Part shown: in pieces, positions 1 to 12,477 of the stretch | Numbering within the stretch: position 1 is the stretch's first letter | How the letters are laid out: every line of letters starts with the position of its first letter | NCBI GenBank assembly: GCA_030295235.1 | Contig: AP026123.1 | Coordinates: forward strand, 124,001-188,000 | Reading direction: 5' to 3' | From: Fistulifera solaris | Lineage: Eukaryota; Bacillariophyta; Bacillariophyceae; Naviculales; Stauroneidaceae | DNA: 64,000 bases | The notes under the pieces: model-generated | Database searches by the model: none | What the model saw: only the letters and a program-made list of their open reading frames with translations | What the model was told of the DNA's origin: nothing | Program-made: the position numbers and the translations under genes

Positions 1-3000
1 TTCACTCAATCTACAAATTGCTGGCGCTTACGAGCTTCAAGTGCGAGTAGCCAGCCCTATTGGCGATGGAGCATTCGTTGTGGGGCACCTGGAAAACAGG
101 AGCTCTATGCTACCGTTAATACGCTACCTGCTACGGGAGATCTCACCAATTCCGCGTCTATAACCCTTCCGCTTACGTTACCTGCGGAAAACTTTACACT
201 TCAAATTGGAGCCATACAGCCTGGTTGGAGTTTAATTTGGATGTCTCTTGAAGAGCTTGTTTTCAACTCATCACAAACGGAAGCTCCTCTGTCGCCAGTA
301 TTCGTATCAGACGCAGCAAACTACTCAGCAATGGATGGAATCACAACTGGAACATTAGCAGATGGGTCTTCATTCATTGGGTTTCTCGACCCATCTGATT
401 GGGTCTCATACAATGTACTGCTTCCTTTCACCGGGACATATAGAGTCGACGTCAGCGTCGCGAGTCCGGAAGGTGCTGGATCCTTTCAGGTCGCCAATAT
501 GATGACAAGAGAGGTGTACGGCACTTTTGATGATCTCCCTGCGTCTGGCGATTGGACGGAATGGAGAACAGCGAGCGAGTTGATCGGTCTACCCGAGGGA
601 GAATGGATGATGGAGTTGACAATTTTGGAAACTGGAATGAATATAAAATCGGTGACGATTTCACCTATAGAACCTGCGCCCTCAGAAGCGCCGGTGAACG
701 AATCCTCTGTGGTGCCAAGCCTTCCACCAGAAACGGAGGTGCCGGTGATACCTGACGTGTCAGGGAATAGCTCCTACATCGTACCAGACGATGCGTATTC
801 CATAACTATACCAGCGTCGATGTACGCTTCGATGGATGGCGTCGAAATGGCGGTTTCACCTAGTGGGGAATCGATTGTTGAATCGCTCGATCCGGGTGAT
901 TGGATTGCCTATCCGGTCTCGTTGCCGAAAGCCGGTCCGTTTATGATGGAAATGAATGTTTCCAGCCCCAGTGGCGAGGGCAGTTTTGAAGTCTACAATC
1001 TGATAACACGTGAGCTGTATACAAGGTTCGATCGAATACCTGCCAATCAAAACGTCTCTCAATTCAGTGCGGTCAGCGCTGTGGTAATACTTCCCGACGG
1101 TGACTTTTTTCTCGAGATCAGTGTCATCGAAGGAGGATGGAAATTGCAGGAACTGTCACTTACGGAGCTCGAAGAAATTTCAACCTCAAATTCAACGCTA
1201 CCCCCGGGACTGCTGTTTACTCAAACCATAGAAGCTGTCAACTACTCGTCCATGAATGGCATAGCCATTTCTGAAGACACAAACGGAAACCAAGTTGTGA
1301 GCGGATTGGATGCAGGCGATTGGGTTGCATACCCGTTAAACCTACCGTTTGACGGAACCTACCGGTTAGAAGTTAGCGTTGCCAGTCCTCAAGGTCAAGG
1401 TTCTTTTGCTGTGGAAAACTTGGAAACAGAAGAAGAGTATAAATTTGTTGAGAAACTGGCGTTTAGCGGGACATGGGAGAACTACACCACCGTCGAAACT
1501 TTTTTGGTACTACCGGCGGGTTTATGGACCATGAAAGTTCATGCGATAGAACCAGGCTGGAACTTGCATTCGTTGACTCTATCAAAAGATGGTGATGTAG
1601 AACCATCAGATTTCAACATCACGATTCCGGCGATCGACTACAGCGACATGACTGGAATCGAAGTTCAAGAATCAGCAAGTGGAGAATCTTACATAGGATT
1701 TATCGACGCTGGTGATGCTCTCTCTTACGAGTTGAGCCTCCCGGCACGAGGTATATATTCGATGCAGTTAAGAGTAGCCACACCAATGGGTGAAGGAAGA
1801 ATAGCAATCTTGGACAAGAACACAACTGAGGACTACGGCATCGTGACCGATTTCCCGCCGACAGGAGATTGGAACACTTTCGAGATGTTTTCGACGGAGC
1901 TTGAGCTTCCGGGTGGTGCATGGACCATGCAAATGGAGTTTCTCGAAGGAGGCTTCAACTTAGAAATGCTAGGCCTTACATTACTTCAAGTCATCGGAAC
2001 GGATCCGCCGACAATAGCGCCGTCAATATCATCAACCGACGAGCTGCTTTTCAATCTTGAAATTTCCGCTGTCGAATACAGCGACATGACTGGAATTGAA
2101 GTTCAAGAATCAGCGAGTGGAGAATCTTACATAGGATTTATCGACGCTGGTGATGCTCTCTCTTACGAGTTGAGCCTCCCGGCACGAGGTATATATTCGA
2201 TGCAGTTAAGAGTAGCCACACCAATGGGTGAAGGAAGAATAGCAATCTTGGACAAGAACACAACTGAGGACTACGGCATCGTGACCGATTTCCCGCCGAC
2301 AGGAGATTGGAACACTTTCGAGATGTTTTCGACGGAGCTTGAGCTTCCGGGTGGTGCATGGACAATGCAAATGGAGTTTCTCGAAGGAGGCTTCAACTTA
2401 GAAATGCTAGGCCTTACATTACTTCAAGTCATCGGAACGGATCCGCCGACAATGATTCCGTCTATGTCGCCAACTGCGGAGCCTCTCTTCCGAATCACGA
2501 TCCCTGCTGTGAATTTTACATACATGGTGGGCATCGCTGTGCAGGAAACAGCTGAGGGGGATCCCTTTGTCGGTTTCATCGACGCTGGTGATTCTGTCGC
2601 GTACCGAATAGATCTTCCTGCTCGTGGTATCTATACACTCCAGGCCAGGCTGGCGAGTCCTATCGGTGAAGGGTTGTTTACGATATCTGATTGGGAGACT
2701 TTGGAGGAATACGCTTTTGTCGATAAATTTCCGCCAAGTGCTGACTGGGAGTCATTCGAGACGGTGTCGAAGGACGTGGAATTACCAGGTGGTGAATGGA
2801 CGATGCAGGTCGAATTTTTAGAGCCTGGATTTAACTTGGAAAGACTCATTTTGACATTGATCGAAGAAATCGAAACTGAACCCCCGATAAGTGACGTGCC
2901 GACAATGGTTCCTTCCGCTATATCACTCAGTTTAGCGCCGTCCATTGAATCCCTCTTCACCATGATGATTCCCGCCGTCGACTACAGCGACATGACTGGA

Positions 3001-6000
3001 ATAGAAGTCCAAGAAACGGCCGACGGAGACCCTTATGTGGGTTTCATAGATCCTGGTGATTCTCTTTCTTACGGTTTAGATCTTCCAGCACGAGGTTTAT
3101 ATTCGATGCAACTACGAGTCGCAACTCCATTGGGCGAAGGAAGAATGGCTATCTCGGACAAGAATACGACGGAGGACTATGGTTTAGTAACGAATTTTCC
3201 AGCGACAGGAGACTGGGATACGTTCGAGGTGTTTTCAACAGAGCTTGAGTTTCCGGGTGGTGCATGGACCATGCAAATAGAGGTTCTCGAAGGCGGCTTC
3301 AACTTGGAGATGCTGGGCCTGACACTACTACAAGTAATAGAAACAGATCCTCCGACAAATGTGCCTACGATGGCGCCCACTGCTGAGCCTCTATTTCGCC
3401 TTACGATCGCTGCTGTGAACTTTGCCTACATGGAAGGCATCGCTGTGCAGGAAACAGCTGAAGGAGAGGTCTTTGTGGGGTATATTGACGCCGGAGACTC
3501 TATTGCATACGAGTTGAATCTCCCAGCACGAGGGATATACTCTATGCAGCTAAAAGTCGCCACACCATTGGGTGAAGGAAGAATAGCACTTTCCGATTGG
3601 GAAACATTTTTAGATTATGGCATGATAAGCAACTTTCCGCCGACAGGAGATTGGAACACCTTTGAAATCTTTTCTACTGAGCTTGAGCTTCCGGGTGGAG
3701 CATGGACCCTGCTTATGGAGTTTTTGGAAGGAGGATTCAACTTGGAGATGCTTAGTTTCACATTACTCCAGTTGGTTGAAACGGATCCTCCAACAATAGC
3801 GCCATCAATATCACCGACTGTGGAGCCTCTTTTCCGCGTCACCATCCCTGCTGTGAACTTTACGTACATGGAAGGTATTGCAGTGCAGGAATCTGCTGAG
3901 GGAGAGATCTTTGTGGGATATATCGACCCCGGCGATGCTGTGGCTTACGATTTGAACCTACCAACACGAGGAATATACTCAATGCAGTTAAGAGTCGCTA
4001 CGCCACTGGGAACAGGGCGGATAGCTATCACGAACGTCGATGCGACGGAGGCCTACGGGTTAGTTAGTGAATTTCCGCCAACAGGAGACTGGGACACTTT
4101 CGAATTTTTTTCGACTGAACTAGAGCTTCCAGGTGGTGCATGGATCATGCAGTTGGAGTTTCTCGAAGGAGGCTTCAACTTGGAGATGCTGGGTCTCACG
4201 CTTCTTCAAGTCATCAAAACGGATCCTCCAACAGTAGCGCCATCGGTAGCGCCCACTGCTGAGCCTCTTTTCCGCGTTACTATTCCTGCTGTAAACTTTA
4301 CTTTCATGGAAGGTATCGCCATTCAAGAAACAGCTGAGGGAGAGACCTTTGTAGGATATATTGACGCCGGAGACTCTATTGCTTACGATTTGAACCTCCC
4401 AGCACGAGGAATATATTCTATCCAATTGCTGGTCGCTAGTCCAATAGGCACGGGACAAATTGCCATCTCGGATTGGGAAACCTTTCAAGAATATGGACTG
4501 CTGACTTCGTTCCCTGCCAGCGGCGATTGGAACACTTTTGAGATGCTTTCGGCGGAGCTTGAGCTTCCAGGAGGTGCATGGACTATGCAGATGGAATTTT
4601 TGGAGGCAGGCTTCAATTTGCAGGCAATAGGGCTTACATTGTTTGAAATTATCGGAACGAGTGCGCCAAATATGTCGCCTATTACGTCATTGGCACCTAA
4701 TGCTTCGCCCACTTCGCCTGTAACGTTTGACGTTCTAATACCGGCCGCTAACTATCTGTACATGGAAGGAGTGACAGTTCAAAACTCTTCGCAGGGTACT
4801 GCGTTTCTTACTGGGTTGGACACTGGTGACTCCGTTGCATACGCTGTTTCCATTCCAGCCACTGGAGTATACAGTCTTCAAGCTAGTGTTGGAAGTCTCG
4901 TTGGTGAGGGTAAATTTGTCGTCGCCAATTGGGTAACATTTGAAGAATATGCCTTCATTGATACATTACCATCTACGGGGGACTTAGCACAATTTGATAC
5001 TGTTACAACAGATCTTGACCTTGCTAAGGGCCCATTGATCATGCAAATAGAGGTCATCGAGCCTGGATTTTCTCTGGAGTCGTTGAGATTGTCGAGCAGC
5101 GAGACTCAAACCATTACTCCTACCGCGACAATAGAGCCTTCAGGAAATCTGACTTTCGATCCAACAGAGATACCAACCCAGGTTCCGACAGAAGTTCCAC
5201 TCTTCGTCCTAGAAATTCCGGCCGTAAATTTCACGTACATGGACGGCATATCCATTGAAAAAACTGAAGATGGAGTCCCATTTGTCGGATACATTGATCT
5301 GGGAGATAGTGTGTCATATTCCGTTTTGTTACCATTCGCAGGTTCCTACAAATTGCAGTTGAACGTTGCAAGCCCGGAAGGCACAGGTCAAATGAAGATT
5401 TCTAATTGGGAGACCTTTGAAGCATATGGAATGATCGGCAACTTTCCAACCACCGCTGATTGGGCTACCTATGAATTAGTATCCACTGACCTGGATCTTC
5501 CTGGTGGAGAGGTGATTCTCCATTTTGAAGTAATTGAGCCTGGATTTAACCTGGAGTCCCTCGTCATCTCATTGCTCGAAGCAATCGAAACCCTTGCACC
5601 GTCAGAAGCTGGCAGCAGCCCTCCCTTGTTTTACATTGAGATTCCCGTCGAAGACTTCCTGTATTTTGAAAATGTGGAAGTCTTAAATTTCGAAGGAGAG
5701 CCATACCTTGGCTCCTTAGCACCAGGAAGTTCTGTAGCTTATTCTGTCGAACTTCCATCGACAGGCGCGTATAAGCTTCACTCGGGCGTAGGAAGTCCTG
5801 ATGGCAAGGGGCATTTGGCGTTTCAAATTGGGAAACATGGACTGAATACGCTTTCGTCAACAACTTTCCGGTGACCGGAAGCTTGACTTCATGGGAAACG
5901 GTTTCGACCGATTTAAGTCTTCCGGCAGGAAACCTTATACTGCAGATTGAAGTATACGAAGGTGAATTTACTTTACAGTCACTAGCACTCGAACTGACTG

Positions 6001-6854
6001 AAGGCTTGGACACCAATGTTCCGGTCGGTCCAATCGACAGCCAAGCCCCAATAGGACCTGGTGAGAGCCTAAGCCCAACTCGAAGCCCAATAGGCTTCAA
6101 TGAAACCATGTCGCCGACCGGCCCCGAACCGAATCCGGGAACAACGGCCCCAACTGTAACCCAGACAGAAGCTCCAGAGTTTTACCTCTTTATTCCTGCA
6201 CCCAACTATACTTCGTCGAATGGTGACTTTGGTTTAGAGACTGCCGAAGACGGAACTCAAAATATTGCTTTTCTTGATCCTGGAGACTGGCTTGGCTATG
6301 ACATATCTCTGCCATATGAAGGGCGGTACAGACTGGAAGCCAACATAGCTAGCCAAGCTGGTAATGGATCGTTTGTTGTGACGAATGTCGAAACCCAAGA
6401 AGAGTATGCTTTTGTAGACAATCTCCCTGTAACCGGTGACTGGAACGTGTACGAGTCCACGACAACTGAAGTAACTCTTCCGGACGGAGATTTCACTTTG
6501 CAAATCTTTATCGTTGAATCAGGCTTCAATATACGATGGTTCTCTTTGGAGCTTCTTGAAGCCACTGGAGGTGGCGGAGGAGGATCATCGAAATCGTCCT
6601 CCAAATCGTCTTCATCTTCCTCTTCCTCGAAAAAGTCGAAGAAGTCAAAGAAATCGAAAAAATCAAAGTCGTCCTCATCGTCCACAGAGAGCAGTGGCAA
6701 AGCATCGAAGAAAGCAAGCAGCGCCACGGAGAGTAGTGGCAGCGCATCTAAAACAACAAGTAGTGGCAAAGCGTCCAAAAAAGGCACAGAAAGTCCCGTC
6801 GTTTCTCGCCGTTTAAAGACAAAATCAAGGCGAAGAAGTCTAGCAAAGAGGTAG
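1..6854 (+). CDS. Giant tandem CBM6-like cell-wall protein with silaffin-like K/S-rich tail (5' partial, two frameshifts)
   Basis: The visible part has one partial and 14 full repeats of about 125 residues joined by Pro/Thr/Ser linkers (for example TDPPTIAPS). Each repeat follows the CBM6 plan: a Y-x2-M-x-G start, a G(D/S)xxxY strand such as AGDWVAY, RVASPxGxG, TGDW, and an ELPGGxWTMQ / GFNLE end. CBM6 is a beta-sandwich fold that binds wall glycans. Full modules start near 300, 796, 1210, 1612, 2047, 2487, 2950, 3388, 3826, 4260, 4725, 5200, 5626 and 6179. The last 95 residues (6570-6854) are glycine, then serine and KKSK repeats, ending in an Arg-rich tract. KxxK lysine clusters of this kind occur in silaffins. 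The reading frame shifts near 109 (a GG run) and near 5826 (an AAA run), each fitting one lost base. The start codon lies left of the window, so no signal peptide can be seen. A role linking wall polysaccharide to biosilica is inference. Confidence 0.85.
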
Positions 6855-7058
6855 ACTAGATACAGAGGGTTCACATCACACATTGCAATAGTACCTTTTC
6901 ATCATACACTCGCAAGCAATAGCGACGATCACACACTCTAGAAGGAGAAGCCTACGCTTCCTGTATGTACAGTTAAGTTAAAAATGTATTGACGTCGAAA
7001 TTACCATTAAGGTGTGACACATCGAATTATTCTTTGTCAGTCTCCGGAAATCGTCAAA

Positions 7059-9797
7059 TCATATAGCGTAATTGGGGTGAACGGCAAGAGGCGTATTTGC
7101 TTCTTGCTGTTTGTTAGTGGGCATGGGCCCCACGGTTACGAGGACGTGATCTGTATTGACGAGTCGTCGTAAAACTAGGTTAACCTTCTTCCTCGTAGCT
7201 TCCAAGGCCTCAACAGAATCACCTATATCCGATTCGACCTGACTTAGATACCACTCTACTACGTCCTTCCATTTCCAGTAAACTGGATCACCTTCGTCGT
7301 CGTCTGACTCCAACGATCTCAGCTGCGTCGCTATCATATGTGCCATAGCCTCGTACTCTTCAAAAGAAATCTTTGTCTTTTTCTTTTCTTTTCTAGAAGG
7401 AGGCTGTTCTGAAGGTTCGTATTCACCTGGTCGAGGCTCTGCTTCGTCTGCCTGATGCGGCGCGTCGTCGGGATTGTCGTCTCCATCATCGTCGTCGCCA
7501 TTGTCATGGTCACCGCCTTCGTCAACCGCGATATCCGACGTTTCTACTCTCAAAATGCTGGTTTTTAGTAAGCGGAAGGCTTTGTTGACATAGTCGGGTT
7601 GGATTTCAGAATCACAATGCAACCGTGCCAGCGCTTCGGAGAGCCGAATCAACGACTCTAGCTGACGCACAGTGATACGATATGCTGAGCGACTGGCACC
7701 CAGACTATCACTTTGACGCAGTCTTCGATAGCAGTCTACCAATACGCGCTGAGAAGCCGGCGTAATCTTCGGGTGGATAGTTCGAGCAAAACGAATGTAG
7801 CGCTGGATTTGCTCCATCGTATATGGTGCGGTGACGAGTGTTTCTTTGCACCTGTGGACGTTCAAGATGTGTTGTGCCACGCGACGGTCGGTAGCTGGAT
7901 TGCAATCATCCAGAACGACAAAGAACAAATCGAAACGAGATAGAATCGGTGCACTGAGGGCGACGTTGGCGCTCAGAGTCTTGCTGCGATCGTATCTTCC
8001 GTACACAGGGTTAGCGGCCGCAAGAATGCTGGCCCTGGCATTCAAGGTTGCTTGAATACCTGCTTTGGTGATACTGATGGTCTGCTGTTCCATAGCTTCA
8101 TGAATAGCCACTTGATCGGACGGATCCATCTTATCAAACTCGTCAATACAACATATTCCATTGTCAGCAAGAAGCAACGCACCGGCTTCAATTCCATACT
8201 CTCCCGTATCCGAGTCTCTCTGAACAGCCGCTGTCAGACCGGCTGCACTACTTGCCTTTCCGACACAATAGACACTGCGATTGCTAAAGGCGTGCACATA
8301 CTTGAGAAACTGTGATTTGGCCGTGCTGGGATCTCCCACAATGCAGAGATTGATATCACCGCGGAGCTTCAAGCCATCCGGAGCCGTCTTGTGCACTCCT
8401 CCCAGTAGTTGCAGTAAAATACCTTTCTTAATCTCAAGATGACCGGCTGTATTGGGACAGATGGACTGCGCCAACAGCTCGTACAAGTTCGGCGTACTAC
8501 GCATATCACGTATCTCCTGTCGTTGCTGCGGAGTGAGTTCCAATACAACTTGCTCGGGAGTATCTTCTTGCGGCTCGACACCATTGACCCAGAGGTTGAC
8601 TTTATTACTTTTATCGGAAGCACCAAGAATACTGCTCACTAAGAAGCACGTCCGATACGTCAATTCCTTGACACCGGTCGCTTGCAAACCCCGCACACCC
8701 GTACTATCCGTATTTTGATTGGAGATACTGCGCGGAGCTTCTCCCGCTCGAGCCAAGGCTCCACCATCGGGGATAACAACCCAACTTCCCGTGAGTATGA
8801 CGGTATCACCCGCCTTGCAACGTTCGACCATTTCGCCGCGACAAAAGACATCCATACTGCGTGGCATGCTGCCGGGCGGTATCTCATGACTCAATTCTTG
8901 GACTCGCAACTTTTGCCAATCAACGAATTCCGACATGCTGGTTTCTAAAGTAAAATGTCGTTTGTTTTTACAACGCGGATTGCGACATCGCGTCGGACGG
9001 GTGTGATGAAATTGTTGTTGAATGGCTTGTGACACAAGCCCGCAGTCTTGACAGCGAAAAACACCTTGCAAGAGTTCGGGACGAACTTCACTACTGCGTG
9101 TAACGGTTCCTTTGACACTGACCAAGCTACCGATTTGTTCCATGCGCAAATGACGCAATTTTCCGAGAACGGGTAAATCATGAAGGGCGACAAAGAAACT
9201 CTTGTGCGTATGCAACTCGGGATGCTGATAATGAATGAATTGCGTCAATCCTTTGCGAAGAAAGGGCTCAAAGCGGATGAATTCGGCTTGTAGAGCTTCT
9301 GCGAGATCATAATCGTGTCGTTGCAAATGGGAGAAATCAATCAATAACGTATACGCGAGTTGATTTTGATTTCCCCGATCTTCATCGGTTTCCTGTTCTA
9401 ACAGTTTGCGAGCAATCCGTGATGCTTGATCGATGTAAGGATAGTATTGCGTTTCTTCGTAATCACCGTCCGCAGTCTCGACTGTCGTGCGCTCCGAACT
9501 GTGAAGGAAGAAAAAAAAAGAGTGAAAAAGAAGAAAACGAAAAGCTTTGAATGAAATAAATGACACAAATAACACTTACAAAGTATCAAGAAACGCCATG
9601 AATCGTTCTTTCACAATTTCACCATTCGGATCCGTGATTTCCGGTTCGATTACAACCGCTTCATCGGCTTCGCGTCGTTCGGGTTGCGGCATGGCCGCGA
9701 CTTCCGCCATGGCTTCCGCTTGCTCTCGCGTCGGAAGCGCGGCAGCTCGTTCCGCCTCATTCTCTTGTTGTGAACGTACCGACGCCACGGAAGCCAT
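7059..9797 (-). CDS. MCM6: MCM6, replicative helicase subunit
   Basis: Two exons, 9580-9797 and 7059-9498, are separated by an 81-bp GT-AG intron (9499-9579). The join reads smoothly as FLDTF/SERTT. The protein has the MCM N-terminal domain with a C4 zinc finger (CQDC...CRNPRC), then the AAA+ core: Walker A GDPSTAKSQFL, Walker B CCIDEFDKM and arginine finger SRFD. GKASSAAGLTA and NPVYGRYDRS match MCM6 better than other MCM paralogues. The protein is about 885 residues, normal for MCM6, and carries an acidic low-complexity linker before the C-terminal winged-helix region. MCM6 is one of six subunits of the nuclear MCM2-7 helicase that unwinds DNA at replication forks. The frame is intact, unlike many neighbours. 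Confidence 0.95.
9499..9579 (-). other. MCM6 intron (81 bp)
   Basis: On the minus strand the intron begins GTAAGTGTT and ends CTTCACAG after a pyrimidine-rich stretch. Removing it joins two MCM6 coding segments in frame. Confidence 0.9.
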
Positions 9798-10222
9798 TGT
9801 GCTAATTAAAAGTGTTACTTATGTTCTTGTTCGTCTATTTTGTAAGACTAATTGATTACAAGGATAGGTTGTTGGCCAGTAACAGAGGCGACGAGTGTTG
9901 ACCTTGTTTTTGTTGATGTGAAGAAGGAAAAGAAAATGCGCGGGAAAGCGTCCGGCGCACCTCAACGGATAAGAAAATCTATTGGACGAGTAACGGTACG
10001 ATCTATTTTCGTTTCCATTTACTGCAAACAAGGCTAACCCGGATTTTTGAACGCCAATCGCCAATTGCCCAATTGACACCAATAGACTACTTCATGAAAA
10101 GCCCTATAAAATGCAGCGCTGCACTTAGTGCCTTAGTTATAAGCTCAGTCCAAAAGAAGCATGTAAAGGTTATCAGTGCTATTTCCTGTCAGCTCGAACT
10201 AACAAGTACTCGGAGTATATGA
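9798..10222. other. Intergenic region between MCM6 and STE24
   Basis: This 425-bp stretch lies between the MCM6 start codon and the STE24 stop codon, both on the minus strand. It should hold the MCM6 promoter and the STE24 3' end. I see no supported gene or repeat. Confidence 0.5.
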
Positions 10223-11620
10223 CTACGATGATTTCTTGCCAAGATTCGTCAAGGCCGAAAGTCGTTCCACTAAAGGAGGATGCGAGTAATGATAGGTGCT
10301 GTACCACGGATCCGGTGTCATCGCACCTAAATTCTCCAAATGGATCTTGATCAGGCCTGTTTGCAGCTGACTTGCCATACCGAGATCCGCTCCAAACTTG
10401 TCGGCGCCGAACTCATTGTGTCGCGAAAACAATGTTAGCAAAAGGATAGCACTTTATCGACGGGAGCCCACAATGTTTGAAAGAACAAAAGTAGTGCAAT
10501 AATAGTAGGAACCTTTCCATGAAAGCCAAATGCTTGATAAAGTTCTGTATTGCCGTACGTTTGAGAGAAGACGAAAAAGGCAGCACCCACATAAAGTTGC
10601 GTAATGACCAAATTGCTGACCGTGTGGCCCAACTTCCAGTGACCGAGTTCGTGTCCCAAAATGGCCAAAATCTCATCTTGTTCGACTTGTGTGAGGAGTG
10701 TATCAAAGAGAACGATGCGCTTGTTATTTCCGAAACCAAACATGAAAGCATTCGAATGACTGGATCGTTTGGAACCATCCATAACGAACAATTTCGTCAG
10801 GGGGTAGTTGAGTCGCTTGGCGAGAGCATAAATTTGATCCTTGAGGTCACCGTCCGGCAGGGGCTCGTACTTGTTAAAAAGCGGCATGATGACAACGGGC
10901 ACAATGGTCATCATAAAGAGAGAAAAAAACGCAGACGAATGCCCAGACGTACAAATAAAAGTATTCACCGCCCTTTTGAATAATAGTGAGCAACAATGCT
11001 ACAAACGGACCGCCAATCAACGCCGTCAAGACGAGACTCTTGATCTGATCCGTGAAAAGAGCGACAGCGTTTGTTTGTTGAATCCATGTTTGCGTTCGAC
11101 TTGAAACGTCGAATACAATTCAAAGGGAAGTTTCGTAACGGTCCCAATGAGCGTGACAAGACCCAAAAAGATCAGTGTAATTTTGATTTCATCTTCGGCG
11201 GTATATCCCAAATACTGATTTCCGATCGCCGCCGCGCGATCCCACATGTACGGCAAGAACCCCAACAACAAAAAGGCAATCGATTCTGACACATCATAAA
11301 GACTCGCAATTCGTCCGAGTTGCATCTTGTCACGTCCGTACAATTGTGCCTTGCTGAATTTTTTCTTTCATTTGCGGCAATAATTTCTTTTCTTTGTTGT
11401 CGATTTTCGAAACTGTCGTTTCGAGTAATGACGGGAACTGATTGATTTTGTAAGCGGCATGTTGACGGGCATCGAGATAACTTTCCCAGGTGTATACTAC
11501 GGCAGTAAAGAGAATGGTGCCCGCGAGGGCATACTGAGCCATCCGGGACGACGCGTCATTTGCGTCTGTCGATCCTTCTTGTTGATAATACGGAGTCCAC
11601 GGTAACGAAGCGAACGACAT
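10223..11620 (-). CDS. STE24: CaaX prenyl protease 1 (Ste24/ZMPSTE24 family), four frameshifts
   Basis: The segments together give one Ste24-type M48 metalloprotease, a multi-pass ER enzyme that removes the -aaX tripeptide from prenylated proteins. The N-terminal membrane region contains KAQLYGRDK-like and KHGFNKQT motifs. The catalytic part has the zinc motif HELGH and, downstream, SRHNEFGADKFG, where the glutamate is the third ligand. The start is ATG 11618-11620 (MSFASLP). The frame breaks at four homopolymers: 11359-11364 (six T, one extra), 11055-11058 (one base short), 10923-10929 (seven A, one extra) and 10440-10443 (one short). Conserved motifs continue across every break, and I see no splice sites there. 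The gene is either intact with sequencing errors or a young pseudogene; the restriction of breaks to homopolymers favours error. Confidence 0.85.
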
Positions 11621-11779
11621 GATTGCGTTCAAATTTTAAATAAAACTACTATGACAAGTATAATGATGATCCAAGTCCAGCAATGCTCTTTTGAATGCAA
11701 GGAGATGGAAACAAAAGAGTCGAAATGGAAGTTCGACGGTCTCCGATCTCTCTTTCGTGGCAGAAGGCGGACCTCCACG

Positions 11780-12262
11780 TGTCATGATGCCGAAAAGCCT
11801 CTTAAGGTTTAGAATAACATCTTTTCCGCATTTACTATGACCTAAAGTGTTAGTTTAGCCTGACCCCGACAGCTTTTTTCAGTCATGAATCAATATGCTT
11901 TTGAACCAGACTCCAATCTTAACTTCGTTCGTTCTGCAGATATGATGAGTTCTGTTTGTCTTTCTACCAAGCAATAGCCTACATTCAATCTTGCAATGTG
12001 TTCTTGCGTCATGATGCCGAAAAGTCTCTAAGATTGTTTATTGTTTGCTTTCATATGTACTATAGACACGAAGTGTATGTCAACTTTTCCACGACTGCAT
12101 TATTTCAAGTCATGAATCAATATTCTTTTGAACCAGACGGTCATCTAACCATCGTTTATTCTGCAAAAGTAGTGAGTTTTGTTTGTCTTTCTACCCAAAT
12201 AACAGCCTACATCTAAATTCGCAGTGCGCTTCTTACTCCATGATACCGATAAGCCTCTTAGA
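11780..12262 (+). repeat. Tandem repeat of 227-230 bp, about 2.1 copies
   Basis: GTCATGATGCCGAAAAG at 11781 recurs at 12008, and a variant CATGATACCGATAAG recurs near 12239, so the period is 227-230 bp. Each unit also carries ACTATG/AGAC...AAGTGT, a CAGTCATGAATCAATAT segment and TTTTGAACCAGAC. Related units occur near 37.9 kb (inverted) and 60.9-61.3 kb. It fills the gap between the STE24 start and the PPR-like gene. No coding function is seen. Confidence 0.8.
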
Positions 12263-12477
12263 TTGATCTCTTCTTCCCATCGTCCCATAGTTTCGGTTTC
12301 AGATTCCAGATTCCTGTAGTCTGTACGTCATCCGTATGATGGATAACCAAGAAAATAATAAAGTCAGCATCCAACGAAGCCTTTCTTCGTTGATATGCAA
12401 CACATCAACATCAGCATCTTCTGGCATCGTCCCAATCAATATCTATCCGTCTTCTACTAATAAAATAGTATTAAACC

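Noticed and set aside
5820-5875. Programmed frameshifting in the CBM6 gene.
   Set aside because: There is no slippery heptamer with downstream structure that I can see, and similar single-base breaks occur at plain homopolymers in many unrelated genes.
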